64,000 nucleotides of DNA from Ideonella sp. (GTDB taxonomy: Bacteria > Pseudomonadota > Gammaproteobacteria > Burkholderiales > Burkholderiaceae_C): contig JADKIA010000036.1 of NCBI GenBank assembly GCA_016721465.1, forward strand, positions 81,001 through 145,000, given 5' to 3'. The position numbers and the translations under genes were made by a program. Numbering within the stretch: the first letter of the stretch is position 1; the number at the start of each line of letters is the position of its first letter. Below the pieces are notes generated by a model. It was not told the origin of the DNA and did not search any database. It saw nothing but the letters and a program-made list of their open reading frames with translations. Shown one piece after another: positions 52,290 through 64,000 of the stretch.

Positions 52290-53366
52290 TCAGCGGGCGC
52301 GGGCCAGCTCGGTCGCAAGCGCGGCCGCCAGCTGGCCGGTCAGACTGTCGAGCTGGACACGCGAGACACCAGGCTGCCTGGCAGCTTCGCCGAATCCATG
52401 TTGCGCAATCTCGATGAAAGGCAGGCCAGGTTCCTCGGCGCGCAGGTTGCAGCGCAGCGCACTGACACGCTGGCCGTCCAGCCCACCGTCGTAGACCACT
52501 GCTTCTGGCAGGCGGTCCGCGCAGTACCGCTCAGCGGCGTCCAGCGAGCTCACGCAATCCACCAGCAGGTCCAGACCACGGATGGCCAATCGCACCTGAT
52601 CGCGCATACGGCGCTCTGGCGCCACCACGAGCACCTGGCATCCGGCCGTCGGCAGCGCAGGCACTTCGACGGTCGTGGGCGCGGCGGTCGGCGCTGGCCG
52701 GGGCAGCGAAATGATCAGTGACACCAATTGACCAGTCTCGTGGCGCTTCAGGGGTGCGCCCAGCGCCTGGGCCGTGAAGTACATCAGGTGCCAATTCAGG
52801 CTGTCCAGCGCGTCGGATGCCACATCGTCAGCCAGGCTGAAAGCAGCGCTCAGCGTCAGCCCGACCTGTGAGCCGGTGTCGGTCAGCGTCAGCTTTGTGG
52901 ACGTTGACCCCTGTTCCGCACACCAATCGAGCATGGATTGGAGCAGAGCGCCCATCAGGCTGGCGTCGCAGTCGATGCGGGCGCGCGGCCGGTCTGCGCG
53001 GAACTCGAATGTATTTGGGTCCGCCAAGCTGCGCTGTGCGATCATGGTGCGCAGCATGTCGCAAACCAAGACCGATTCGGTTTCGGGGCGCACGTGGCCC
53101 GAGGCCAGACGGACGATCTGTTGGCCGACGATGCCGGCCCGACGGGCACTGGCGATTTCGTCGCCCACGGACTGCAGGATCTTGCCGTCTGGGCGACCGC
53201 TGTCCGCCAGATCACCCAGATGCTCCAGCGCGCGGGTCAATCGGGCGGCCACTTCGCCGGAAAGGCGAGTGAGCAGATCGCGCAGATCGGGGATCTCGGA
53301 CAGTGCGTCCGACGCGGACATCCCACGCGACAGGGGCTCGGCGACGGCAAACGCAGGTGATGACAT
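52290..53366 (-). CDS. Degenerate kinase-like/receiver-like protein, function unknown
   Basis: Soluble 358-residue protein. Residues about 25-95 are helical like a histidine-kinase dimerisation domain (RLTRALEHLGDLADSG). Residues about 100-235 resemble an HATPase fold but lack the usual N-box asparagine and DxGxG (DASLMGALLQSMLDWCAEQG occupies that region). The C-terminal 115 residues look like a receiver: Asp in AVVYDGGLDG is retained, but the acidic pair is replaced by LVVAPERR. I infer a non-catalytic signalling scaffold. It is divergent from the lipoprotein gene. Confidence 0.55.
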   Translation of the reverse strand: MSSPAFAVAEPLSRGMSASDALSEIPDLRDLLTRLSGEVAARLTRALEHLGDLADSGRPDGKILQSVGDEIASARRAGIVGQQIVRLASGHVRPETESVLVCDMLRTMIAQRSLADPNTFEFRADRPRARIDCDASLMGALLQSMLDWCAEQGSTSTKLTLTDTGSQVGLTLSAAFSLADDVASDALDSLNWHLMYFTAQALGAPLKRHETGQLVSLIISLPRPAPTAAPTTVEVPALPTAGCQVLVVAPERRMRDQVRLAIRGLDLLVDCVSSLDAAERYCADRLPEAVVYDGGLDGQRVSALRCNLRAEEPGLPFIEIAQHGFGEAARQPGVSRVQLDSLTGQLAAALATELARAR

Positions 53367-53477
53367 GAACTGCTCGGGAGACGACGGAACTTTCCGCCGC
53401 GCGATGCTGCTGCTTCAAGCCGCGCCTGTCGATCCCGCGCCCAAGGGGGATCCGACGAGCTTGGATAATTGACTTCA

Positions 53478-54029
53478 ATGAAGGCTTGTACACGTCTCAG
53501 GGCCAATGCCTCCTGCGCCTGGCCATGCTCGATCTTGGCCGCGCTGGTGCTTGCGGCCTGCTCTGGCGCCTTCGATTGGCGCCAAATGGAACCCCCCGGG
53601 TTACAGCTTGCTTTGAGCATGCCATGTCGACCAGCCAGCCATGCCCGTCGGGTCAAGCTGGCCGCAGTGGAAGTTGAAATGACAATGTTCGCGTGTACGG
53701 CGCAGGACTTGACCTTCGCAGTCGGCACGCTCGACACCGGCGATCCGGCCCGCGTCGGCGATGCGCTGGTGGCGCTGCGATCAGCGGCGCTGGCCAATGT
53801 GCAGGGGCAAGTGACCTACGAAGCCAACGCTGCGGTGACCGGGATGACGCCGCACCCGGCCGCCCGCGATGTGAGCTTCGTTGGACGCCTGCCCAACGGA
53901 AAGCTGGTTCACGAGCGCGTGGTGGTGTTTTCGCATGGCGCGCGGGCCTATCAAGCGGTGCTGGTGGGACCTGAGCGGGACGAGGACGCAGCGCGTACCT
54001 TCATCGGCGCCCTGCGGGTGCTGCCTTGA
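53478..54029 (+). CDS. Putative lipoprotein
   Basis: 183-residue product, with an ATG at 53478 giving a lipoprotein signal that ends ALVLAACSG, a good lipobox with the cysteine near residue 28. A TTG three codons earlier is the alternative. The rest is a beta-rich domain (VGRLPNGKLVHERVVVFSHG) without recognised motifs. The stop overlaps the TTG of the MFS gene, so the two are coupled. Function unknown. Confidence 0.72.
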   Translation: MKACTRLRANASCAWPCSILAALVLAACSGAFDWRQMEPPGLQLALSMPCRPASHARRVKLAAVEVEMTMFACTAQDLTFAVGTLDTGDPARVGDALVALRSAALANVQGQVTYEANAAVTGMTPHPAARDVSFVGRLPNGKLVHERVVVFSHGARAYQAVLVGPERDEDAARTFIGALRVLP

Positions 54030-55258
54030 GCGACGCGGCCTCGACCCTGGTCGGGCGTCGCGCCGTGGCGGTGTTCCTGGCGTTCGCGTTTGCCTATTTC
54101 TTTTCTGCGCTGCTCCGGGCGGTCACGGCAACGTTGGCGCCGGAGTTCAGTCGCGAACTGGGTTTGGGCGCCGGGCAACTGGGCTTGCTTGCTGGCGCCT
54201 ACTTTCTCGGTTTTTCGGCGATGCAATTGCCCCTGGGGCAGGCGTTGGATCGGCACGGACCCAAACGCGTGATCGTCGGCCTACTGTTCGTGGCCGTCTT
54301 TGGGTGCGTGGCTTTCTCACTTGCCCGCAGCATGGTGCAGATGCTGGCGGCGCGGCTGGTGATCGGCCTGGGCGTCTCGGCCTGCCTGATGGCGCCCTTG
54401 ACCTTGTTTCGCCATCGGTTCAGCGTTCCGGCGCAGATGCGTGCGAACTCGTGGATGCTGATGACCGGATCGCTGGGCATGCTGATGTCCACCTTGCCTG
54501 CGCAGCGGCTGCTGCCCTTGACGGGTTGGCGTGGGCTGTTTGCCCTGGTCGCGGGATTGCTGATGATTTCGGTGCTGCTGATCGTGCTGCTGGTGCCGAG
54601 CGATGGGCCGTCCGTGGCACCGTCGCCGCCGGAGGCTGATGGTTATCGGGCCGTGTTTCGCATGCCGGCGTTTCGGCGCCTGCTGCCCGCCGGATTTTTC
54701 AGCTATGGCGGAATGGTGGCGATGCAGTCGCTTTGGATCGGCCCTTGGTTGACCAATGTCGGGCAGCGCACGCCCGATCAGGCGGCGGCAGGGCTCTTCC
54801 TGGTCAACGCCTGCATGCTTATGGCCTTCTTGGGCTGGGGGTTGGCGTTGCCACGTCTGTTGCACATGGGTTGGCATGCGCAGCGCATCATTTCTCTCAC
54901 TTGGTGGCCCGGTGCGCTGTGCCTGCTGTTCATCGTGTGGCGTGGCACCGAAGCGGGTGCCATCGAATGGGCACTGTGGTGTGTATTGACCAGTGTGATT
55001 ACCTTGAGTCAGCCAGCCGTGGGCCAGGCCTTTCCTGCAGCGTTGGCCGGCCGGGCGCTTTCGGCGTTCAATCTCGTCATCTTCCTGGGTGTGTTTGTCG
55101 TGCAATGGGGCTTGGGACTGTTGATTGATGCCTTGGCTGCGTTCGGCTGGCCTTTGCCGGAAGCCTACCGAGCGGCCTTTGCGATCTATCTGGCGTGTTG
55201 CACCTTCGCGTTTCTTTGGATGGGTCGGCAGTCAGCCGATGCGACCACCCGGCCATAA
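54026..55258 (+). CDS. MFS transporter
   Basis: Major facilitator superfamily transporter, 410 residues with about twelve membrane helices. The loop 2-3 motif LGQALDRHGPKRVIVGLLF is the MFS A motif in variant form, and helix regions such as LVIGLGVSACLMAPLTLF follow. The start is the TTG at 54026, overlapping the lipoprotein stop; no ATG lies close. Substrate cannot be inferred from sequence; the nearby PTS genes do not imply a sugar. Confidence 0.85.
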   Translation: MSDAASTLVGRRAVAVFLAFAFAYFFSALLRAVTATLAPEFSRELGLGAGQLGLLAGAYFLGFSAMQLPLGQALDRHGPKRVIVGLLFVAVFGCVAFSLARSMVQMLAARLVIGLGVSACLMAPLTLFRHRFSVPAQMRANSWMLMTGSLGMLMSTLPAQRLLPLTGWRGLFALVAGLLMISVLLIVLLVPSDGPSVAPSPPEADGYRAVFRMPAFRRLLPAGFFSYGGMVAMQSLWIGPWLTNVGQRTPDQAAAGLFLVNACMLMAFLGWGLALPRLLHMGWHAQRIISLTWWPGALCLLFIVWRGTEAGAIEWALWCVLTSVITLSQPAVGQAFPAALAGRALSAFNLVIFLGVFVVQWGLGLLIDALAAFGWPLPEAYRAAFAIYLACCTFAFLWMGRQSADATTRP

Positions 55259-55280
55259 TGGACGGTCGAACAGAGGCGCC

Positions 55281-55730
55281 ATGCTCCGATTTCTCATCAT
55301 CGCCCACGCGCCGTTGGCCAGTGCCCTGAAGGCTGTGGCTGCACACATTGATGCGGAGGCGGCCCAGTCGGTCGAGGCCATTGACGTGACGGCCAGCTTG
55401 TCGCAGGACGATGTCATCGCGGCCGCGAGCGTTGTGCTGGATCGCATGGGCAGCACCGAGGTGCTGGTGTTCACCGATGTCTTTGGTGCGACGCCATGCA
55501 ATGCCGCGCGGCGGATCGGCGAGCGCGCGGGCGTTCGTGTCGTCGCGGGTGTCAACGTGCCCGCACTTTGGCGGGCCGTGGGCCATCGTCACGAGCCTGT
55601 TGATCGCGTGGCGGAACTCGCTGTGTCGGGTGGCCAGCAAGGGCTCATGCACGTGAGCGTCACGCGTCCTCAACACCAGTCCACCAAGCACAACCCCGAT
55701 GATTCGCAGCACGATCACCATCAGCAATAA
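55281..55730 (+). CDS. PTS fructose/mannose-type EIIA component
   Basis: EIIA(Man)-like phosphocarrier, 149 residues. The phosphorylatable histidine is H9 in LIIAHAPLASAL, and VLVFTDVFGATPCNAAR is the domain's second hallmark. No EIIB, EIIC or EIID follows; instead ptsH and ptsI do. This EIIA-HPr-EI cluster is typical of betaproteobacteria with a regulatory PTS. Its last 32 bases overlap the start of ptsH. Confidence 0.92.
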   Translation: MLRFLIIAHAPLASALKAVAAHIDAEAAQSVEAIDVTASLSQDDVIAAASVVLDRMGSTEVLVFTDVFGATPCNAARRIGERAGVRVVAGVNVPALWRAVGHRHEPVDRVAELAVSGGQQGLMHVSVTRPQHQSTKHNPDDSQHDHHQQ

Positions 55731-55968
55731 GCTCGGGCTACACGCGCGAGCCTCAGCCAAGTTGACGAAACTGGCGGGCAGTTTCCCTTGCGAGATCCAC
55801 ATGTCCCGTAACGGCAGGCGCATCAACGCAAAGAGCATCATGGGCGTCATGATGCTTGCTGCAGGGTTGGGTTCGGAGGTCGAACTTGAGGTCGACGGTG
55901 TGGACGAGCAGGCGGCAATGGATGCCCTGCGTGCACTGATCGACGACAAATTCGGCGAAGGGCAATAG
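55699..55968 (+). CDS. ptsH: Phosphocarrier protein HPr
   Basis: HPr, 89 residues, passing phosphate from EI to EIIA proteins. The active histidine is H15 in KLGLHARASAKL. The regulatory serine is S46 in INAKSIMGVMML and is the expected target of the HprK at 3.7 kb. The gene begins inside the 3' end of the EIIA gene, overlapping by 32 bases, an unusually long but plausible overlap for translational coupling. Confidence 0.96.
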   Translation: MIRSTITISNKLGLHARASAKLTKLAGSFPCEIHMSRNGRRINAKSIMGVMMLAAGLGSEVELEVDGVDEQAAMDALRALIDDKFGEGQ

Positions 55969-56097
55969 CTCGCGGGTCAGTTTGTTGCCAGTCAGTGCTG
56001 CGTGGTGGAGATCGGTCGAAGGCAGCGCAAACGGTAGGTCTGGGTGGAGCCTTCGGTCTTGTTTGACCGAAGCATCGAATCGAAGGCGAGGTGGGCT

Positions 56098-57849
56098 GTG
56101 AGCATTCAGATGTTCGGACTGCCTGTATCGCGCGGCGTGGCCATTGGCCGCGCGGTGCTGGTGGCGTCCAGTCGCGTTGATGTGGCGCACTACTACATTG
56201 AGCCGGATCGGGTTCAGGCTGAGGTTGGGCGCTTGCGCCACGCACGAGACACCGTTGCCGAAGAACTCAGTATCCTGAAGCGCGATCTGCCAGCAGAGGC
56301 CCCCCATGAGTTGGCGGCCCTGCTGGATGTTCATTTGATGCTGTTGCACGACGAAATGCTTGCCGGGGCCACCAAGCAATGGATCGAGACGCGGCACTAC
56401 AACGCCGAGTGGGCGCTGAGCGCCCAAACCGAGGTCCTGGCGCGTCAGTTCGATGACATGGAGGACGAATACCTGCGCGAACGCAAGGCCGACATTGAGC
56501 AGGTGGCAGAACGCATGTTGCGCGCCATGGCCAAGGAAGGCCCGCTGCTTCCGTTGCGGGGCCATCCGCGCGACTTCGGTGGTGAAGACCCGCTGGTGCT
56601 CGTGGCGAACGACATCGCGCCAGCCGACATGATCCAGTTCAAGGGCAGTGTTTTCACGGGTTTCGTCACCGACGTGGGCGGAAAGACCTCCCACACGGCG
56701 ATCGTCGCGCGGAGCATGGACATTCCTGCGGTGGTCGGCGCAAGAGAAGCCAGCCGCCTGATACGGCAGGACGATTGGCTGATCATCGATGGTGATGCGG
56801 GTGTGGTCCTCATCAACCCGTCGCCGATCGTGCTGGAGGAATACCGGTTCCGCCAGCGACAGAGCGAACTTGAGCGCGCGCGGCTGGACCGGCTGCGACA
56901 TCGGCCCTCGGTGACGCTGGACGGTCAGTCCGTTGAGTTGCTGGCCAACATCGAGCTTCCTGCGGATTCGGCCATCGCCCTGGAGACGGGCGCTGTTGGC
57001 GTCGGTCTGTTCCGTACGGAGTTCCTGTTTATGACCCGCAATGGCGAGCTGCCGGGGGAGGACGAACAGTACGAGGCCTATCGAAGCGCTGTCGAGGCCA
57101 TGAAGGGCCTGCCGGTCACGATCCGCACCGTCGATGTGGGCGCAGACAAGCCGCTGGATCGGTTGACGGTCTCTGAGCTCAAGCACGAGCACGCACTGAA
57201 CCCGGCTTTGGGTTTGCGTGCCATACGGTGGAGCCTGTCGGAGCCCGCCATGTTTCGTCAGCAACTCCGCGCCATCTTGCGCGCCAGTGCCCACGGCAAG
57301 GTGCGATTGCTGATCCCGATGGTTGCTCACCTGAGCGAAATCCGGGGGACGATGGACGCACTGGGCCGCGCGAAGCAGCAGTTGATTGATGCCGGTACGC
57401 CGTTCAACGACGTTGAACTCGGCGCAATGATCGAAATTCCGGCCGCCGCCATGACGATGCCCATGCTGCTTCGGCATTTCGACTTCTTTTCGATTGGCAC
57501 CAACGACCTGATCCAATACACATTGGCGATCGACCGGGCCGATGAGGCCGTCGCTCACCTTTATGAGCCTTGGCACCCGGCTGTGCTTCGCTTGCTCAGC
57601 GATGTCATCGGTGCGGCCAACAAGGCTGGTAAGCACGTCAGCGTATGTGGCGAAATGGCTGGAGATGTCGAGTTCACTGAACTCTTGCTGGCACTGGGGC
57701 TGCGCAGCTTCTCGATGCACCCCGCGCAACTGCCTTCGGTCAAGCAGCGCATTCTTCGTGCCGATGCCGCGCGCCTGGCTCGCTACGCTTCAGCAGTCAT
57801 GGAAGCAGACGAACCTGCGAAGGCTTGGAAGGCAGCCCTCGCGGGGTGA
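56098..57849 (+). CDS. ptsI: Phosphoenolpyruvate-protein phosphotransferase (enzyme I)
   Basis: First enzyme of the PTS, autophosphorylating with phosphoenolpyruvate and passing the phosphate to HPr. The 583-residue protein has the histidine H199 in GGKTSHTAIVARS and the PEP-site motifs GLFRTEFLFM, NPALGLRAIR and FFSIGTNDLIQY. I chose the GTG at 56098, with a GAGGTGGG ribosome-binding site; an ATG at 56110 is possible. A 129-base gap separates it from ptsH. The only long intergenic stretch after it is the rRNA promoter. Confidence 0.95.
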   Translation: MSIQMFGLPVSRGVAIGRAVLVASSRVDVAHYYIEPDRVQAEVGRLRHARDTVAEELSILKRDLPAEAPHELAALLDVHLMLLHDEMLAGATKQWIETRHYNAEWALSAQTEVLARQFDDMEDEYLRERKADIEQVAERMLRAMAKEGPLLPLRGHPRDFGGEDPLVLVANDIAPADMIQFKGSVFTGFVTDVGGKTSHTAIVARSMDIPAVVGAREASRLIRQDDWLIIDGDAGVVLINPSPIVLEEYRFRQRQSELERARLDRLRHRPSVTLDGQSVELLANIELPADSAIALETGAVGVGLFRTEFLFMTRNGELPGEDEQYEAYRSAVEAMKGLPVTIRTVDVGADKPLDRLTVSELKHEHALNPALGLRAIRWSLSEPAMFRQQLRAILRASAHGKVRLLIPMVAHLSEIRGTMDALGRAKQQLIDAGTPFNDVELGAMIEIPAAAMTMPMLLRHFDFFSIGTNDLIQYTLAIDRADEAVAHLYEPWHPAVLRLLSDVIGAANKAGKHVSVCGEMAGDVEFTELLLALGLRSFSMHPAQLPSVKQRILRADAARLARYASAVMEADEPAKAWKAALAG

Positions 57850-57890
57850 GTTTGAGCCAACGGCAACCAACGTCAACGCCAGAACAGAAC

Positions 57891-57920
57891 TTGCGCTGAG
57901 CTTCAAATCTGGTGCATAAT
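57891..57920 (+). promoter_or_regulatory. rRNA operon promoter, upstream candidate
   Basis: TTGCGC (57891-57896) and CATAAT (57915-57920) are spaced by 18 bases, within the 370-base gap after ptsI. It is a moderate sigma-70-like match upstream of a stronger one. Confidence 0.5.
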
Positions 57921-57992
57921 CACAGGCTTCGCTGATCGCTCGGCCTAAGGCTGAGAGGCGCGGCGGCACAAGCGCAGGCAATAGCCGAGCGC

Positions 57993-58021
57993 TTGACAAG
58001 GTTAAGGGATCGAACCATAAT
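57993..58021 (+). promoter_or_regulatory. rRNA operon promoter, strong sigma-70 candidate
   Basis: TTGACA (57993-57998) and CATAAT (58016-58021) are separated by an ideal 17-base spacer. The predicted start is near 58028, ahead of the boxB/boxA antitermination signals and 16S rRNA. No comparable pair is seen before the second rRNA operon. Confidence 0.82.
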
Positions 58022-58050
58022 CCCATCTCTTTGCTGCACACAGCAAGAAA

Positions 58051-58077
58051 GGCCGACAAGGCCTGCTCTTTAAAAAT
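58051..58077 (+). promoter_or_regulatory. rRNA antitermination boxB/boxA, first operon
   Basis: A GGCC/GGCC hairpin with a GACAA loop (58051-58063) precedes boxA, TGCTCTTTAAAAAT, at 58064-58077. BoxA recruits Nus factors to stop premature Rho termination of rRNA. The second operon has its own boxA copy. Confidence 0.85.
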
Positions 58078-58080
58078 CAA

Positions 58081-58099
58081 CAGCCGATAAGCGTGGGCG
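58081..58099 (+). other. 16S processing stalk, 5' strand
   Basis: This 19-base leader segment pairs with 59772-59790, after the 16S gene, at 18 of 19 positions. It is the expected RNase III processing stem that loops out precursor 16S rRNA. Confidence 0.8.
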
Positions 58100-58218
58100 T
58101 GAGGGGTCGAGTGCCAGATGTTGAAAGACATCGGGTCTCATGGACTTTAAACGCTCACTGAATTGAATTTTCATGCAAGTGAAGTTCACTTCAATTCTTT
58201 GAGTAATTTTCAAGATCG

Positions 58219-59747
<1,529 letters not shown>

Positions 59748-59771
59748 TGGAAACAAGCACTTTATTTCTTG

Positions 59772-59790
59772 CGCCCACACTTATCGGCTG
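59772..59790 (+). other. 16S processing stalk, 3' strand
   Basis: Pairs with 58081-58099 across the 16S gene, 18 of 19 positions with one C-A mismatch. Confidence 0.78.
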
Positions 59791-59901
59791 TAGTTGACAA
59801 CAGAAATAGTGGAGCGTGAGCCTGGTGAGCGTCGAGAAGCGTTTGGCCCAGCCAGCGCGGCGCTTGTCACAGACGGCTTGGCGCAACATGCACGAATGCG
59901 C

Positions 59902-59978
59902 GGGTCTGTAGCTCAGTTGGTTAGAGCACCGTCTTGATAAGGCGGGGGTCGTTGGTTCGAATCCAACCAGACCCACCA
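59902..59978 (+). tRNA. tRNA-Ile (GAT)
   Basis: 77-base cloverleaf in the 16S-23S spacer. The anticodon GAT is at 59936-59938, T-loop GGTTCGAATCC is standard, and the acceptor arm GGGTCTG pairs with CAGACCC, followed by encoded ACCA. Confidence 0.97.
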
Positions 59979-59989
59979 CCCATTCGTTT

Positions 59990-60065
59990 GGGGGATTAGC
60001 TCAGCTGGGAGAGCACCTGCTTTGCAAGCAGGGGGTCGTCGGTTCGATCCCGTCATCCTCCACCA
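59990..60065 (+). tRNA. tRNA-Ala (TGC)
   Basis: 76-base cloverleaf 11 bases after tRNA-Ile. The anticodon TGC is at 60023-60025 in loop TTTGCAA. The acceptor arm GGGGGAT pairs with ATCCTCC with one G-U, and ACCA is encoded. The Ile-Ala order is standard for proteobacterial rRNA spacers. Confidence 0.97.
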
Positions 60066-60144
60066 TCCATTCCACTATTTGCGTAGTTCGATACTGACCC
60101 AAGCGGCCTGCTGGCTGCTTGGGTCAGTCTTCGAAAGTTGGCTG

Positions 60145-60158
60145 TTGTTCTTTAACAA
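60145..60158 (+). promoter_or_regulatory. Spacer boxA antitermination signal
   Basis: TTGTTCTTTAACAA matches the spacer boxA found ahead of 23S rRNA in proteobacteria, 225 bases before the 23S start. The rest of the spacer to 60383 shows no gene. Confidence 0.75.
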
Positions 60159-60383
60159 TTCATAGAGTCGAATCAGCGTTGTCGACGGAAAGCATTCAGT
60201 TCGTAAAGGGACTGTTTGCGCCGTGCCGTCGGCAACATTTTGATTGCGTCACCAGACTTCAACTCGTTGTCGAGAAATCGATGAAGAGGTTTTGAAGAAC
60301 GGCATAACGTAAATACTCAATTGATCGAAAGATCAAGTAAGAGTCCTTGACGGCGTCTTTGTCAGAAGACGTCAAAGTTATAG

Positions 60384-63261
<2,878 letters not shown>

Positions 63262-63402
63262 ATAATTTTGACGTCGCTAATGCAGCGAACACGTCAAACG
63301 TTGTGCCATAATCTGGTGAAGCTGTAAACAGCACGCAATCAAAACTGATTCGATACTCTGTGAATTGGCCTGCTTGACTCAGTCAAGCAAGCAACAAGTT
63401 AA

Positions 63403-63516
63403 GCCTGATGACCATAGCGAGGTGGTCCCACTCCTTCCCATCCCGAACAGGACAGTGAAACGCCTCAGCGCCGATGATAGTGCGGGTTCCCGTGTGAAAG
63501 TAGGACATCGTCAGGC
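63403..63516 (+). rRNA. rrfA: 5S ribosomal RNA
   Basis: 114-base 5S rRNA. The terminal helix is GCCTGATGAC paired with GTCATCGTCAGGC-type sequence at the 3' end (through ATCGTCAGGC). The internal CCCATCCCGAACAGGACAGTG is the conserved 5S block. It lies 141 bases after 23S with no tRNA between. Confidence 0.95.
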
Positions 63517-63530
63517 TAATACCTCCAAAA

Positions 63531-63555
63531 ACGCCCAGTGAAGACTGGGCGTTTT
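63531..63555 (+). terminator. Rho-independent terminator after the first rRNA operon
   Basis: An 8-bp stem, ACGCCCAG (63531-63538) with CTGGGCGT (63545-63552), closes a 6-base loop and is followed by TTT after the final stem T. It begins 14 bases after 5S. Confidence 0.85.
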
Positions 63556-63560
63556 GCTCT

Positions 63561-63596
63561 GAAGAATGCGATTGATTGATTTGGATCGCATTCTTC
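63561..63596. repeat. Perfect 12-bp inverted repeat between rRNA operons
   Basis: GAAGAATGCGAT (63561-63572) is exactly complementary to 63585-63596 around a 12-base loop. There is no T-tract, so it is not a standard terminator. It lies just after the terminator and before boxB/boxA of the second operon. Confidence 0.8.
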
Positions 63597-63610
63597 AGCG
63601 TGATGCTGTC

Positions 63611-63636
63611 GGACAATTGTCCTGCTCTTTAAAAAT
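63611..63636 (+). promoter_or_regulatory. rRNA antitermination boxB/boxA, second operon
   Basis: GGACA/TGTCC with AT between (63611-63622) forms a boxB-like hairpin different in sequence from the first operon's, followed by an identical boxA at 63623-63636. No strong promoter was found between the preceding terminator and this site. Confidence 0.75.
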
Positions 63637-64000
63637 CAACAGCCGATAAGCGTGGGCGTGAGGGGTCGAGTGCCAGATGTTGAAAGACATCGGGTCTCAT
63701 GGACTTTAAACGCTCACTGAATTGAATTTTCATGCAAGTGAAGTTCACTTCAATTCTTTGAGTAATTTTCAAGATCGAACTGAAGAGTTTGATCCTGGCT
63801 CAGATTGAACGCTGGCGGCATGCCTTACACATGCAAGTCGAACGGTAACGCGGGGCAACCTGGCGACGAGTGGCGAACGGGTGAGTAATATATCGGAACG
63901 TGCCCAGTAGTGGGGGATAGCCCGGCGAAAGCCGGATTAATACCGCATACGACCTGAGGGTGAAAGCGGGGGATCGCAAGACCTCGCGCTATTGGAGCGG
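63621..64000 (+). repeat. Direct repeat of rRNA leader and 16S start, copy 2
   Basis: Matches 58062-58441 base for base as far as the window runs. It shows that a second rRNA operon follows the first in the same direction, 5559 bases later. Confidence 0.95.
63778..64000 (+). rRNA. rrsB: 16S ribosomal RNA of a second operon, 5' part
   Basis: The first 223 bases of a second 16S gene, identical over that length to the first copy, cut off by the window edge. The distance from the preceding 5S end is about 261 bases. Confidence 0.96.

Overview
The window is a GC-rich chromosomal segment from a betaproteobacterium of the order Burkholderiales. The 16S rRNA wording, the gene families and the local gene orders (bamE/dapB beside fur, hprK-ptsN, lipB-lipA, pilVWXY1-pilE) fit the Leptothrix/Ideonella/Rubrivivax/Comamonadaceae neighbourhood; the genus is an inference. 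The region is almost entirely core chromosome. I saw no phage, transposase, integrase, CRISPR array or plasmid gene.

Layout. 1-5.7 kb: on the minus strand bamE-dapB-exbB-exbD-leuS (leuS runs off the left edge), fur divergent from bamE, then hprK, ptsN and hpf on the minus strand. 6.1-17.5 kb: corA, a GST, glnE, a large YhdP/AsmA-like protein, a Nit-type amidase, an SDR and a DsbA-fold isomerase. 17.5-22.7 kb: a fructose-type module (fructokinase, divergent sugar ABC transporter, ROK regulator) around a near-perfect 25-bp palindrome. 22.9-28.2 kb: an HD-GYP protein overlapping a PAS-PAS-GGDEF-EAL protein that carries a one-base frameshift, then DUF1840, PEBP and histidine phosphatase genes. 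28.3-35.1 kb: a complete minor-pilin operon (fimT, pilV, pilW, pilX, pilY1, a PilY2-position gene, pilE) with five consecutive 4-base overlaps. 35.2-39.5 kb: ruvAB and a two-component system. 39.6-44.0 kb: phoH-ybeY, hemB, a candidate small RNA or attenuator, hemJ and a VanZ-like protein. 44.0-55.3 kb: a thin ferredoxin, a hydrolase, dac-dat-ybeD-lipB-lipA, two TlpA-like thioredoxins around an exported class V aminotransferase, a DUF4197 protein, a degenerate kinase/receiver protein, a lipoprotein and an MFS transporter. 55.3-57.8 kb: EIIA(Man)-HPr-EI of the phosphotransferase system. 57.9-64 kb: one complete rRNA operon (16S, tRNA-Ile, tRNA-Ala, 23S, 5S) followed directly by the start of a second one in the same orientation.

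How the parts work together. HprK, EIIA(Ntr), EIIA(Man), HPr and EI are all here, but no sugar-transporting EIIB/EIIC is. This suggests a regulatory PTS, with fructose probably entering through the ABC system and being phosphorylated by the PfkB kinase. The pilin operon and the c-di-GMP pair point to surface motility or attachment control. The most unusual features are the tandem rRNA operons (identical leaders, short unique spacer), the orphan terminator before hemJ, the operator palindrome in the sugar locus, the frameshift in the EAL gene and several enzymes lacking canonical catalytic residues.
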